From contig JADJVQ010000020.1 in assembly GCA_016710525.1 (NCBI GenBank), positions 25,020-89,019 on the forward strand: 64,000 bases of DNA. Reading direction: 5' to 3'. This DNA comes from Burkholderiaceae bacterium (lineage in GTDB: Bacteria > Pseudomonadota > Gammaproteobacteria > Burkholderiales > Burkholderiaceae_E). This document shows positions 50,204 to 59,381 of this stretch, piece by piece (positions within the stretch are counted from its first letter, which is position 1; each line of letters opens with the position of its first letter). The translations under genes were made by a program, and so were the position numbers. The notes below the pieces were generated by a model. The model saw only the letters and a program-made list of their open reading frames with translations. It was not told the DNA's origin and searched no databases.

Positions 50204-53200
50204 TCACTGAACGGCCGGGTGTGCTGTCGCCTGCGGTGAAACGGCCAAGCCCGCCGGCGCGCGCCGCGGGGGCAGGCAGGTGAACGTCAATGCCTGTCCC
50301 GGTATCCTCGCCCGTGCGCGCAAGTCGTCATCGGACAGTTCCTGCGCCCCATCGTCGCGCCGATAGCGCCCGTCAGCGGCCATCACGAATCGCACGGCCC
50401 TGCCGTCGATCACACCCGTCACCACCAGGTCACACTCGGTGGCCTGACCGCCCGTCAGGCGCGATGCGAACGGCGTCCGTGCGCGTGCCCGCAGCAGGTC
50501 GATGCGCGGCGCCACTGTCGCGGCGTTGTGCTCGTCCAGGGTGATCTGCTGGCCGACGATGGGCGCCAGGTCGGCGTCGAAGGCGAACAGATAATCTTCG
50601 ACGTCGCGGCGCTGGGCATCGCCCTGGGCGAAACCGACGAGGCCGCCTTGCGCCGAGTCGAAGATGCGCAGCTGCAGGAACCGGAAGACGGTGTCCACGC
50701 TGCCGTCGTGCGAGTAGCCAAAGCCGCGCACCTGCGGCCCCTGGTGGCGGTGGTCGCCATCGAGGGTCTTGGGCTGGCTGGCCACGCCGAACATGCCGAC
50801 GCGGTCATAGAGCGCGCGCAGCCCGGGAATCTTGAAGGTCTGGGACAAGGTTTCGAAGGCCGACTGGCCGTTGGTGCCGAAGAACCCGTCGGCGGGCGAC
50901 AGCGTGTGGCAGCCCTCGCAACTGAAACCCAGGCCGGCCACGGGCAACGACAAAGGCAGCGGCGCCTGGTCAGAAAAATGGCCGGCGCCGCGGGGCCGCT
51001 GGTCGGGGCCGCAGTCCACCGGTGCGCCGCTGCGGGTGTCCAGGCCGTCGCAGCCCATGAAGAAGCGGCGCCCGCGTGCCTGCGCCGCGGTCAGGCTGTT
51101 GTCCAAGGCGCGGATCGGATTGGGTGGCGTGGCGATCGCCAGCGAAAAGTCCGAGAACGCGCGCATGTCCGCGGCGGGCAGCGGGTCGGCCCGGCCGAGC
51201 AGCTCCTCGAATGCGCCGATGAAGTTCATGAACGAGACGAATGCATCGAAGGGCGGTCCCACGGACGGGTCGGTGCCGAACACGCCCACGGCGCGGTCGC
51301 CCCGCCAGTGCATCGGACCGTGGAAGGCCAGTCCGCGCAGTGTCTGCGTGAGCATCGGGCCTTTGAGCGGGTGCAGCTCGCCGACGTTGCCGGTGCCGTT
51401 GACCCTGCTGCCCATGGCAGCCAGGTTGAACTTGATGCTCGAGGGCAGGCTCGTGACCCCGGCATCGGGGTTGCCGAGATCCCAGGCGAGCTGGTCGGTG
51501 TGACCGAACACATGGCAGCTCGCGCACGAGGCTTCGCCGTTGGACGAGCTGTGGGTGGCGTCGTACAGGAAACGTCGTCCGTCGGCGATGACAGCTGCCT
51601 CCGGGTTGGTCAGCCGCAGATGCTGGCGCTCGCGTCGCGAGCCCAGGTCGATGACCGAGACGCCGTTGTCGAACCGGGTGCTCACATAAAGCCGACCGCG
51701 GGGCTCGTCCAGCGCCAGGCCGCTGGGACCGCCGCCGCTCACATTCAGGTAGGCGGCGCTCAGCGCGGCGGGATCGAGATGCCCGTCGGCGAGCGAGGCA
51801 GTGGGCAGCACGCCGACCTTGCCGGAGCCGAACGCGGCCACGTACAGCGTGCTGCCATCGGCCGATACCACCATGTCCAGCGGGGTGGCCAGGCTGCGGC
51901 CGCGCAGGGCCGCCAGTGCGGGCCGGCGATCGTAGTCCAGGTGCGGGTTCAGATGGCGGGGCACGACCTTGCTGTCGCTCAGCACCGTGATCCGCGCCTC
52001 GGCCAGATGCCCCTGCAAGGTCGTTCCTGCGAATCGCCCCGGGCCTTCGAAGCGAAGTTCGTTGCGGGCTTCGGTGTTCGACACATAGACCGCACCCGAG
52101 CGCGGATTGACCGCCATGTTGAAGAGGGTGGTTCCCACCTGCGCGAACCGGGCGGTGGTCTCGAGGGTCTGGGCATCGAGCGCGAACACATCGTCATCGG
52201 GCAGCTGAAACCGCACCAGCGACGACCAGTCGCGTCCGCGCCCGTCGCGCCAGGCGCCCTGGGCGTCGGCCTTCACGATCACGCCGACTGCGGGCGCCGG
52301 CACCCCCGCGCCATTGGCGCCGGGGCCGAGCGCCGAGCCGGGCACGGTCTGGCCGTTCACGGTGCAGGGGGTGTCGTTGTCGAAGCCCTCGCAGGGCAGG
52401 TGAGAAGAGATGGCCGTGGTGCGGTTGCCCGAGTGATGTACGGCCGCGTACACCGTGCTTGCATCGGCGCTGGCTGCCAGGGCCCGGGGCGTGTCACCGG
52501 GCAGCACGACGATCGCCAGCGGCCGCCCGCCCAGGGTGTCGCCCAGGCGTTCGGCGTCGAACACCCAGACGTCGGCACGGCCCACGCCGGGCGTGGTGAG
52601 CTGCGGGTCGCCCGCGCCCGGCACCCCGGCCAGGTCGGGCGAACTGCGCTGCTGGCCGCGGTGCGCGGTGGTGATGAAGGCACGCTGGCGCTGCGGTCCG
52701 GCAAAGACGATGTCGCGGGGCTCATCGCCCACCAGCAGGGTCTGGCGCACGCGCGGCGGCGTGCTGGCCACGTCGACCACGCTGACGCTGTCGGACAGGT
52801 GGTTGACCACCCAGACCTCGCCGGCATTGCGCACGGCGAGCGCCACCGGGTCCACGCCAACCGGCACCGAGGCTTCGGCACGCAAGCCGTCGTCGTCGAC
52901 CGTGAGGATGTCCAGGGTGCCGGCGGCCGTATTGGCGACGAACAGCCGCTTGCGGTCTGCCGAAAGGGCCAGCGGGCGAACGGGGCCCGATTCGAAGTGG
53001 TAAGTCCTGGTGAGGTCAGGCGCGGCGGCGGCGGGCAGTGGAGCGGGGTCGCTGGCGGAAGCGGAGGGGTCGCGGCTGCAGGCCGCCAGCGCCGACGCCA
53101 GCGCGGCCAGCAGGCAGGCACCCAGGACGGCCCTGGTCCGATGGGCAGCGAACGGCTGGCGGACGGGCCGGTTCGAAGTCGGCGCGATCATGGCGTGTGG

Positions 53201-53212
53201 CTGTGAGGTCAT
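50204..53212 (-). CDS. Beta-propeller and di-haem cytochrome c peroxidase-like lipoprotein
   Basis: A 1002-residue exported protein with a lipobox in LLAALASALAAC. Residues about 60-550 are YVTN-like propeller repeats (FVANTAAGTLDIL, VWVVNHLSDSVSVVDVAS, LYVAAFGSGKVGVLP, LYVSTRFDNGVSVIDLGS). The C-terminal half has two haem-binding CxxCH motifs, CASCH near 562 and CEGCH near 762, as in MauG/di-haem peroxidases. It probably acts in periplasmic redox chemistry; the substrate is unknown. ATG 53212 is used; ATG 53191 is an alternative. Confidence 0.83.
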   Translation of the reverse strand: MTSQPHAMIAPTSNRPVRQPFAAHRTRAVLGACLLAALASALAACSRDPSASASDPAPLPAAAAPDLTRTYHFESGPVRPLALSADRKRLFVANTAAGTLDILTVDDDGLRAEASVPVGVDPVALAVRNAGEVWVVNHLSDSVSVVDVASTPPRVRQTLLVGDEPRDIVFAGPQRQRAFITTAHRGQQRSSPDLAGVPGAGDPQLTTPGVGRADVWVFDAERLGDTLGGRPLAIVVLPGDTPRALAASADASTVYAAVHHSGNRTTAISSHLPCEGFDNDTPCTVNGQTVPGSALGPGANGAGVPAPAVGVIVKADAQGAWRDGRGRDWSSLVRFQLPDDDVFALDAQTLETTARFAQVGTTLFNMAVNPRSGAVYVSNTEARNELRFEGPGRFAGTTLQGHLAEARITVLSDSKVVPRHLNPHLDYDRRPALAALRGRSLATPLDMVVSADGSTLYVAAFGSGKVGVLPTASLADGHLDPAALSAAYLNVSGGGPSGLALDEPRGRLYVSTRFDNGVSVIDLGSRRERQHLRLTNPEAAVIADGRRFLYDATHSSSNGEASCASCHVFGHTDQLAWDLGNPDAGVTSLPSSIKFNLAAMGSRVNGTGNVGELHPLKGPMLTQTLRGLAFHGPMHWRGDRAVGVFGTDPSVGPPFDAFVSFMNFIGAFEELLGRADPLPAADMRAFSDFSLAIATPPNPIRALDNSLTAAQARGRRFFMGCDGLDTRSGAPVDCGPDQRPRGAGHFSDQAPLPLSLPVAGLGFSCEGCHTLSPADGFFGTNGQSAFETLSQTFKIPGLRALYDRVGMFGVASQPKTLDGDHRHQGPQVRGFGYSHDGSVDTVFRFLQLRIFDSAQGGLVGFAQGDAQRRDVEDYLFAFDADLAPIVGQQITLDEHNAATVAPRIDLLRARARTPFASRLTGGQATECDLVVTGVIDGRAVRFVMAADGRYRRDDGAQELSDDDLRARARIPGQALTFTCLPPRRAPAGLAVSPQATAHPAVQ

Positions 53213-53435
53213 CCTGTCAGGCTATGACCGGGGCCGGGGGGGCGCGATGATCGATGTCAATGCGGTGGACCTGCGACCACCGGGCCTCCAGGTAGCCGCG
53301 ACGATGCCGCAGGTACTGTTCTGATCGCGGCGGCGGACTACAGCCTGAAACAAAAGAAACCGCCGTAGGCGCGAATCGAAGCACCGCTGCAGCGCGAGCG
53401 CGGCAATATCGCGGACTCATGTCCAGGGAGATTCC

Positions 53436-54392
53436 ATGACCGTCGAAACGTCAGCCGGCCTCAGCGCGGCCCATCCGTTCCAGGGCGCCGGCGCGCTGCC
53501 GGTGCAGTCGCCGCTGGGTGTGGTGGGCGTGGTGGCGGTGCTCTACACGCTGCTGTTTGGCGCGACCGTCTGGATAGCCTTGAGGGCGGCAGAAACGGGT
53601 ACGGGCACGATCGACGCCGCGCTGGACATCGCCATCTGCCTTGCGCCGGCGCTGCTCGCGGGGGTATTGGCCCGCACCTCCCAGGCGGATCGACAGCAGT
53701 ATGTGGCCCGCCTGATGGCCTGCGCGGTCATGTTGCCGCTGCTGCTGCTGATGTGGGCCACTTCGCAGCCGGTGGTGGTGTCGGGCGCGCTCGTCTGGAG
53801 TGCGGCCGGTGTCCTGTTCGTGACGCACATCGCGCTGTTCGTGGGGGCCGTGTTCTGGCTCGCCCGCCGTGCCACGGGCATCGAGGCGCAGCCTGGCGCC
53901 GCGGTGGTCGGGGCGTCCCTTCTGGGCCAGCGCCTGCAGTCATTGGCCGATGCACAGGTGCCGGCCGATGTCACGCCCGGGCAGGGCGCGGGCGAATGGC
54001 TGGTCGAGATGCGGTTCGGCCCCGGGGTGCCGCGTTCGCACCGGGTGCGCCTGCTGATCGACGAACCGGCGCGGCGCGTGCGGGTGCGCGAGCGTCTGGC
54101 GGCTCGCGGTGCCGCGCCCCGGGATGCCGACGAAGCCAGCCTGCGCAGCATCGGCGACACCTGGTTCGATCCGAGCCGTCCGCAGGCCCAGCGGGTCAGC
54201 GGCATCACACTGCAGGCGTCGATGATCGAGCCGTCTCGCCTGGCCGCGACCTGCCTGGCGCTGGACGGCGGGCGGGTGACATTGCTCGCGCCCGCCGCGG
54301 CGGATCTGGACGCGGATGGGGTGGTTTCCGTGCTGGCGGCGCTCGTCACGCGTTCGGGCTATGGATGGCAGCCGGAACTGGGGGCAGCCTGA
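53436..54392 (+). CDS. Hypothetical membrane protein
   Basis: A 318-residue protein with four N-terminal helices (VGVVAVLYTLLFGATVWIAL, IAICLAPALLAGVLA, LMACAVMLPLLLLMWA, VLFVTHIALFVGAVFWLA) and a soluble C-terminal half of about 180 residues. I do not recognise the family. ATG 53436 follows GGGAGA. The next gene starts two bases after its stop, so they are one operon. Confidence 0.7.
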   Translation: MTVETSAGLSAAHPFQGAGALPVQSPLGVVGVVAVLYTLLFGATVWIALRAAETGTGTIDAALDIAICLAPALLAGVLARTSQADRQQYVARLMACAVMLPLLLLMWATSQPVVVSGALVWSAAGVLFVTHIALFVGAVFWLARRATGIEAQPGAAVVGASLLGQRLQSLADAQVPADVTPGQGAGEWLVEMRFGPGVPRSHRVRLLIDEPARRVRVRERLAARGAAPRDADEASLRSIGDTWFDPSRPQAQRVSGITLQASMIEPSRLAATCLALDGGRVTLLAPAAADLDADGVVSVLAALVTRSGYGWQPELGAA

Positions 54393-54394
54393 CC

Positions 54395-55156
54395 ATGTCG
54401 CGCGCCTTTGCTCTCCTGCTATCGCTGCTCTTGTTGAGCACGCCCCAGGCAGCTGATCTGCCGGAGCCCGGGGTGATGCTGCGTGCCGGCAACTGGGACG
54501 GCGACATCGGCACCTACACGGTGCCCATGCCGCTCGAAAAACTGAACCCCGCCAAATGGCCCAACGATCGGTGGCACCGACTGGTCATTGCGAGCGATCG
54601 CATCGTGGCAAGCGAGGTCTCGGCACCGGGCCGGCAGCGCCCGCGCTTCCTGGCATCGATCGCCTCCCAGGTCATGGCGCGCAATGCGAACCCATCGCCC
54701 GCAACGGCCGCCACTGGCACATCGACCGATGAAAACGTTCTGTTCGTGCGGTTTCCGGGCGCGCGGCTGCGCACCGGCGAGATCCCGCTCTATCAGTTCA
54801 AGAACGGGACGGCCCAACTCTCGCCCAAGCTCGATTACCGCTATGCGTTGCGCCTGGGCGATCAGGCCTTCGCCTTCACCGTCAGCAATGGCTTGAAGGG
54901 GCGGGGCGGCGCGTCGTATGGCGACGGCGCCCGCTATTCCATCGAGTACGATGGTCAGACCTTCGAGTACAGCCTGCCGGAGTACGGCTGGGACTCCCGC
55001 GTGAGCGCCATCGCCGACATCGACGGCGACGGCAAGCCCGACTTCCTGATCTCGGTCGGCGGCAACAACAGCGGGCACGAATACCTGCTGCTGTCATCGC
55101 TGGCTCGTCCGGGCCGCAATCCTCCTTCGGCGGCCCTGCACTCGACCGGGTGCTGA
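54395..55156 (+). CDS. Hypothetical exported protein with FG-GAP-like motif
   Basis: A 253-residue protein with a signal peptide (ALLLSLLLLSTPQA). The C-terminal region has AIADIDGDGKPDFLISVGGNNSG, a calcium-binding-type Asp-x-Asp-x-Asp-Gly loop as in FG-GAP/VCBS repeats, but only once. The function is unknown. It is in an operon with the membrane protein upstream. Its 3' end faces the LysR gene. Confidence 0.7.
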   Translation: MSRAFALLLSLLLLSTPQAADLPEPGVMLRAGNWDGDIGTYTVPMPLEKLNPAKWPNDRWHRLVIASDRIVASEVSAPGRQRPRFLASIASQVMARNANPSPATAATGTSTDENVLFVRFPGARLRTGEIPLYQFKNGTAQLSPKLDYRYALRLGDQAFAFTVSNGLKGRGGASYGDGARYSIEYDGQTFEYSLPEYGWDSRVSAIADIDGDGKPDFLISVGGNNSGHEYLLLSSLARPGRNPPSAALHSTGC

Positions 55157-55216
55157 ACTCGATCCGGTCGGTTCGTTGCCCGTTGTCACGCAAGGCCGCA
55201 AGCCGATTCGCGCGTG

Positions 55217-56164
55217 TCAGGCGGCCGCGCGTGAGACCGGCGTCGCGCGCCGGGTCGTCTTGTCTTGCCCGAACAGATCGAACACCAGGCCACGGAGCCA
55301 TTGGTGCGCCGGCGATCGATGCACCTTGGCGTGCCAGAACACATTGATCGTCACTTCGGGCAGATCGATCGGGTGCGGACGAAAGGTGAGATCGAATGGC
55401 TCGACGAGGCTCTCGGCCAGCCGTTCGGTGACCGTTGCCAGCATGTTCGTGCGTTGAAGGATGTGCCCTACGCTGACGAAATGCGGAATGGTCAGTCGCG
55501 TCGTGCGCTCTGCATGGGCGCGGCGAAGCAGATCATCGACCTTGCCGTGCCCGGTCCCGGCCGACACGATGACCAGATGTTCGGCTGCCTGCCAGTCGGC
55601 GACCGACAGTCGCTTTCGGTCGAGCGCATGGCCTTTTCTGAAGAGGCAGACGTAGCGCTGGCGGAACAGGCTCCGCTGAAAGAATCCGGCCTTGAGCTGG
55701 GGCAGGGGGCCGATCGCAAGGTCGACCTTCCCGGATTCCATTTCGTCGCGCAGATTCGAGTTCGAGGTTCGCACCGTGGCGAGCGATATCCCGGGCGCTT
55801 CGATTCTCAGGCGTTCGACCAGCGCGGGCAGGAAGACGATCTCGCCGATGTCGGTCATCGCGATCGTGACCGACCGTTTGACGCGAGCGGGTTCGAAGCG
55901 GCTGTGCTGATTCAGGCCGCTGTGGATCATGCCGAGGGCATACCCGATCGGCTCGGCAAGTTGTTCGGCGAACGGAGTCGGCATCATGCCTGCCGGCGTG
56001 CGCACGAACAGGTCGTCGCCGAATTTGCGCCTGAGCTTGGCCAGCGTGTTGCTGACCGCCGGCTGGGTCAGCTCGAGATTCTCGGCGACCTTCGAAACAC
56101 TTCGCTCGACGATCAGCTGCTGGAAGACCACCAGCTGGTTGAGGTCGATGTCCGACAGTTCCAT
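55217..56164 (-). CDS. LysR-type transcriptional regulator (NahR/NagR-like)
   Basis: A 315-residue regulator with an N-terminal helix-turn-helix (LVVFQQLIVERSVSKVAENLELTQPAVSNTLAKLR). The following DDLFVRTPAGMMPTPFAE is typical of the NodD/NahR/DntR branch. The rest is the effector-binding domain. It is divergent from the salicylate 5-hydroxylase genes and likely controls them in response to salicylate or a similar aromatic acid. A LysR-type box lies in the shared upstream region. ATG 56164 is used. Confidence 0.88.
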   Translation of the reverse strand: MELSDIDLNQLVVFQQLIVERSVSKVAENLELTQPAVSNTLAKLRRKFGDDLFVRTPAGMMPTPFAEQLAEPIGYALGMIHSGLNQHSRFEPARVKRSVTIAMTDIGEIVFLPALVERLRIEAPGISLATVRTSNSNLRDEMESGKVDLAIGPLPQLKAGFFQRSLFRQRYVCLFRKGHALDRKRLSVADWQAAEHLVIVSAGTGHGKVDDLLRRAHAERTTRLTIPHFVSVGHILQRTNMLATVTERLAESLVEPFDLTFRPHPIDLPEVTINVFWHAKVHRSPAHQWLRGLVFDLFGQDKTTRRATPVSRAAA

Positions 56165-56175
56165 GGCATTTCCCC

Positions 56176-56190
56176 ATCATTTCTGGTGAT
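56176..56190. promoter_or_regulatory. Candidate LysR-type binding box ATC-N9-GAT
   Basis: ATCATTTCTGGTGAT fits the ATC-N9-GAT pattern known for NodD/NahR-class regulators. A weaker ATC-N8-GAT follows at 56195-56208. Both lie in the 100-base divergent region. Confidence 0.5.
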
Positions 56191-56264
56191 AGACATCATT
56201 CGCAGGATTCTATTTGCTGAACTGCCGTTTGGAGTAATGATCTGCCGGCCCAACAGAAATCACT

Positions 56265-57251
56265 ATGGAAATCCTCGTCCAGCCGCTCAATCGTGTCCTG
56301 CGGGTACAGCCCGGCGCCAACCTGCTGAAGGCACTTCAGGACGCCCAGTTCCCGATGTCGTACTCGTGCATGGCGGGCCGCTGTGGGACCTGTCGCTGCC
56401 GTGTGCTGGATGGGGAAGTGATGGAGGGAGTCGGCGAGCACCAGCGTGCCGCCGACGGCGAACAGGGTTTCGTGCTGGCGTGCCAGACGTACCTGACCGA
56501 ACCCTGCACGATCGAGATTCCGGAGCCGGACGAAGTCGTCGTTCACCCGGCTCGAATCGTCAAGGCGAGCGTCGTGGCGATCGGAGACCTGACGCACGAC
56601 ATCAAGCGGCTGGTCTTGCGCCCGGCCAAGCCGATGGACTATTCGCCAGGTCAGTATGTCCAGCTTCAGTTCACGCCGGAGCACGGGCGGCCGTATTCGA
56701 TGGCGGGGCTCGGTACTGACGGCCTCTTCGAATTTCACGTCCGCCTCGTCCCCGAAGGACGAGTGAGCGGCTACGTGGCTCGAAAGCTCGCTGTCGGTGA
56801 TTCGGTGAAGGTCAGCGGACCGCTGGGATCAGCCTACCTGCGCCGCAAGCACGAAGGGCCGATGATCTGTGTCGCGGGCGGCACGGGCCTGGCGCCGATC
56901 CTGTCGATCGTCCGAGGCGCCATCGCGTTCGGGATGAAGAATCCTATTCACCTGTATGTGGGGGTTCGGTCGGCCCGTGACATCTACGGGCTGGCCTGGC
57001 TGGCCGAACTGCAGCAGAGGCACCAGGCATTGACGGTGCACGTGGTCGTCACGTCGGGCGCGGATCCCGCCAGGCACCGGAGCGGCCTCGTGACCGAAGC
57101 GATCGAATCCGATCATGGCGATCTCGACGGCTGGCGCGCCTATTTATGCGGATCGCCGCCGATGGTCGAGGCGGCCACCCTGGTCGTGCGGCGAAGAGGC
57201 GTTCGTGCGGAGCATGTCTATGCCGACGCGTTTTACACTCTGGCCAGTTGA
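56265..57251 (+). CDS. nagAa: Salicylate 5-hydroxylase ferredoxin reductase (NagAa-like)
   Basis: A 328-residue reductase. The N-terminal plant-type 2Fe-2S domain has Cys35, Cys40, Cys43 and Cys73. The FAD-binding motif RPYSMAGL and the NAD-binding CVAGGTGLAPILS follow. It passes electrons from NADH to the Rieske ferredoxin. It is first in the order reductase-large-small-ferredoxin, the same as nagAa-G-H-Ab of Ralstonia U2. ATG 56265 is used. Confidence 0.87.
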   Translation: MEILVQPLNRVLRVQPGANLLKALQDAQFPMSYSCMAGRCGTCRCRVLDGEVMEGVGEHQRAADGEQGFVLACQTYLTEPCTIEIPEPDEVVVHPARIVKASVVAIGDLTHDIKRLVLRPAKPMDYSPGQYVQLQFTPEHGRPYSMAGLGTDGLFEFHVRLVPEGRVSGYVARKLAVGDSVKVSGPLGSAYLRRKHEGPMICVAGGTGLAPILSIVRGAIAFGMKNPIHLYVGVRSARDIYGLAWLAELQQRHQALTVHVVVTSGADPARHRSGLVTEAIESDHGDLDGWRAYLCGSPPMVEAATLVVRRRGVRAEHVYADAFYTLAS

Positions 57252-57271
57252 ATTGAATCGAGGAGACAGAA

Positions 57272-58531
57272 TTGAGTGACCACTCTGAGGTCTTTCCCGA
57301 TCGGGCGATCTGGGAGGGCGATGGAACCCACCGCATTCCGTTCCTCTCGTACACCAGCGATCAGCTGTATCGGATGGAGCTCGAGCGCTTCTTCTACAAG
57401 GGGCACTGGTGTTATGTCGGGCTGGAGGCCGAAGTCCCCGATCCCGGGGACTTCAAGCGCACCGCGATTGGCGAGCGCTCGGTGATTCTGGTCCGCGATG
57501 CCGAGGGCGAGCTCAATGTCGTGGAGAACGTCTGCGCCCACCGCGGCATGCGCTTTTGTCGCGAACGGCACGGCAACCGCAAGGAGTTCGTGTGCCCCTA
57601 TCATCAGTGGAGCTACACGCTCGCGGGCGATCTGCAGGGGGTGCCGTTTCGGCGGGGCGTCAAGCAGGACGGCCAGGTGATGGGCGGAATGCCGGCCGAC
57701 TTCAAGACCTCGGATCATGGCCTGACGAAGCTGAAGGTCGCGACCCGGGGCGGGGTGGTCTTCGCGTCGTTCGACCCGGATGTCGAGTCCTTCGAAGACT
57801 TTCTCGGCCCCACCATCCTGGGCTACTTCGACCGTCTCTTCAACGGACGCAAGCTGCGAATTCTTGGGTACAACCGCCAGCGCATCCCGGGTAACTGGAA
57901 GCTGATGCAGGAGAACATCAAGGACCCGTACCATCCGGGACTGCTTCATAGCTGGTTCGTGACCTTCGGCCTTTGGCGGGCCGACAACAAGTCGCAACTG
58001 CGCATGGACGACAAGCACCGACATGCGGCCATGATTTCCACACGGGGCGCTGCCGGCAAGGCCGACCAGGTGACCCAGGTGGCCAGTTTCAAGGAGCAGA
58101 TGCAGCTCCATGACGCGAGTTTCATCGACATCGTGCCCGAGCCCTGGTGGGGCGGGCCGACGGCGGTGATGACGACGCTGTTTCCCAGCGTCATTCTCCA
58201 GCAGCAGGTCAACAGCGTCTCCACGCGCCACATCCAGCCGAGCGGTCATGGCAGCTTCGATTTCGTCTGGACCCACTTCGGATTCGAAGACGACACCGAA
58301 GAGATGACGCAGCGACGGCTGACGCAGGCCAATCTGTTCGGCCCGGCGGGATTCGTGTCCGCGGACGACGGCGAGGTGATCGAGTTCAGCCAGCAGGCGT
58401 TCGAGAGCAAGCCGTTTCATCGGGCGCTCGCCGAACTCGGAGGCCGGGGGGTCGAGGACACCGAGCACATGGTCACCGAGACGCTGATCCGAGGCATGTA
58501 TCGCTACTGGCGTGGCGTCATGGAATCCTGA
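57272..58531 (+). CDS. nagG: Salicylate 5-hydroxylase large subunit (NagG-like Rieske oxygenase)
   Basis: A 419-residue oxygenase alpha subunit. The Rieske ligands are Cys88, His90, Cys108 and His111; the mononuclear iron ligands are in ENIKDPYHPGLLH (His221, His226, bridging Asp218). With the small subunit and the electron chain it hydroxylates an aromatic ring; gene order suggests salicylate to gentisate, though the substrate is inferred. It starts with TTG 57272, supported by GAGGAGA upstream. Confidence 0.87.
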   Translation: MSDHSEVFPDRAIWEGDGTHRIPFLSYTSDQLYRMELERFFYKGHWCYVGLEAEVPDPGDFKRTAIGERSVILVRDAEGELNVVENVCAHRGMRFCRERHGNRKEFVCPYHQWSYTLAGDLQGVPFRRGVKQDGQVMGGMPADFKTSDHGLTKLKVATRGGVVFASFDPDVESFEDFLGPTILGYFDRLFNGRKLRILGYNRQRIPGNWKLMQENIKDPYHPGLLHSWFVTFGLWRADNKSQLRMDDKHRHAAMISTRGAAGKADQVTQVASFKEQMQLHDASFIDIVPEPWWGGPTAVMTTLFPSVILQQQVNSVSTRHIQPSGHGSFDFVWTHFGFEDDTEEMTQRRLTQANLFGPAGFVSADDGEVIEFSQQAFESKPFHRALAELGGRGVEDTEHMVTETLIRGMYRYWRGVMES

Positions 58532-58544
58532 GGAAAAACGAGCG

Positions 58545-59027
58545 ATGGCGACCGACCTGAACTTCGACGATTGGCTGGCGCTGACCCAGCTCTATGCGGA
58601 CTATGCAAGTGCGGTGGATTCCGGGCAGTGGGATTTATGGCCCGAGTTCTTCACCGACGACTGCATCTACCGGCTGCAGCCGCGCGAGAACCATGAGCGT
58701 GGATTTCCGCTGGCCACGCTTTCGTTTACCAGCAAGGGCATGCTCAAGGACCGGGTCTTCGGGATCCGCGAGACGCTCTTTCATGATCCGTACTACCAGC
58801 GGCATGTGGTCGGAACGCCCATCGTGAGGGGCGTGGAAGCAGGGCGGTTTCGCTGCGAAGCGAACTATGCGGTTTTCCGCACCAAGCTGTCGGATGCGTC
58901 GACCGTCTTTAATGTCGGCCGGTATCTGGATGTCGTGGTGCGCACGCCGGCCGGCCTGAAGTTCGCCTCGCGCGAATGCATCTACGACTCCGAGATGATC
59001 CCCAACTCCATCATCTATCCGATCTGA
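58545..59027 (+). CDS. nagH: Salicylate 5-hydroxylase small subunit (NagH-like)
   Basis: A 160-residue oxygenase beta subunit of the NTF2-like fold: LYADYASAVDSGQWDLWPEFFTDDCIYRL at the front and VGRYLDVVVRTPAGLKFASRECIYDSEMIPNSIIYPI at the end. It packs with NagG. ATG 58545 follows GAGGAAA. It lies 13 bases after nagG. Confidence 0.87.
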   Translation: MATDLNFDDWLALTQLYADYASAVDSGQWDLWPEFFTDDCIYRLQPRENHERGFPLATLSFTSKGMLKDRVFGIRETLFHDPYYQRHVVGTPIVRGVEAGRFRCEANYAVFRTKLSDASTVFNVGRYLDVVVRTPAGLKFASRECIYDSEMIPNSIIYPI

Positions 59028-59033
59028 GGCGCC

Positions 59034-59351
59034 ATGAACACGAACCATTGGATCGATGCCATGCCGGCCGACGAAATCCCTGCCGATGACGTCGTGGGAG
59101 TGCTCGTTGGCGGACGCGACATCGCGATCTATGCGGTTGGCAAAGAAATCTATGCGACCGACAATCTTTGCACGCACGGCAATGCACGGCTGTGCGACGG
59201 CTTCCTGGACGGTCATGAGATCGAGTGCCCGCTTCATCAGGGCAAGTTCGATGTCCGCGACGGCAAGCCGCTGTGCGCGCCGGTGACCGATCCGATTCGC
59301 AGCTACCCGGTCAGGATCGAGGGCGGGCGTTTGTATCTGCAGATCGACTGA
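59034..59351 (+). CDS. nagAb: Rieske-type ferredoxin (NagAb-like)
   Basis: A 105-residue Rieske ferredoxin with Cys46-x-His48 (CTH) and Cys65-x2-His68 (CPLH). It carries electrons from the reductase to the oxygenase. It is six bases after nagH and completes the four-gene operon. The nag genes for later gentisate steps are not in the window. Confidence 0.87.
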   Translation: MNTNHWIDAMPADEIPADDVVGVLVGGRDIAIYAVGKEIYATDNLCTHGNARLCDGFLDGHEIECPLHQGKFDVRDGKPLCAPVTDPIRSYPVRIEGGRLYLQID

Positions 59352-59381
59352 CGAAATCGGGAAGTGCGGCGCAAATCGAAG

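Noticed and set aside
50528..53206. Long plus-strand ORF of 892 codons opposite the di-haem gene
   Set aside because: Shadow of the minus-strand gene. It has no start context or family features.
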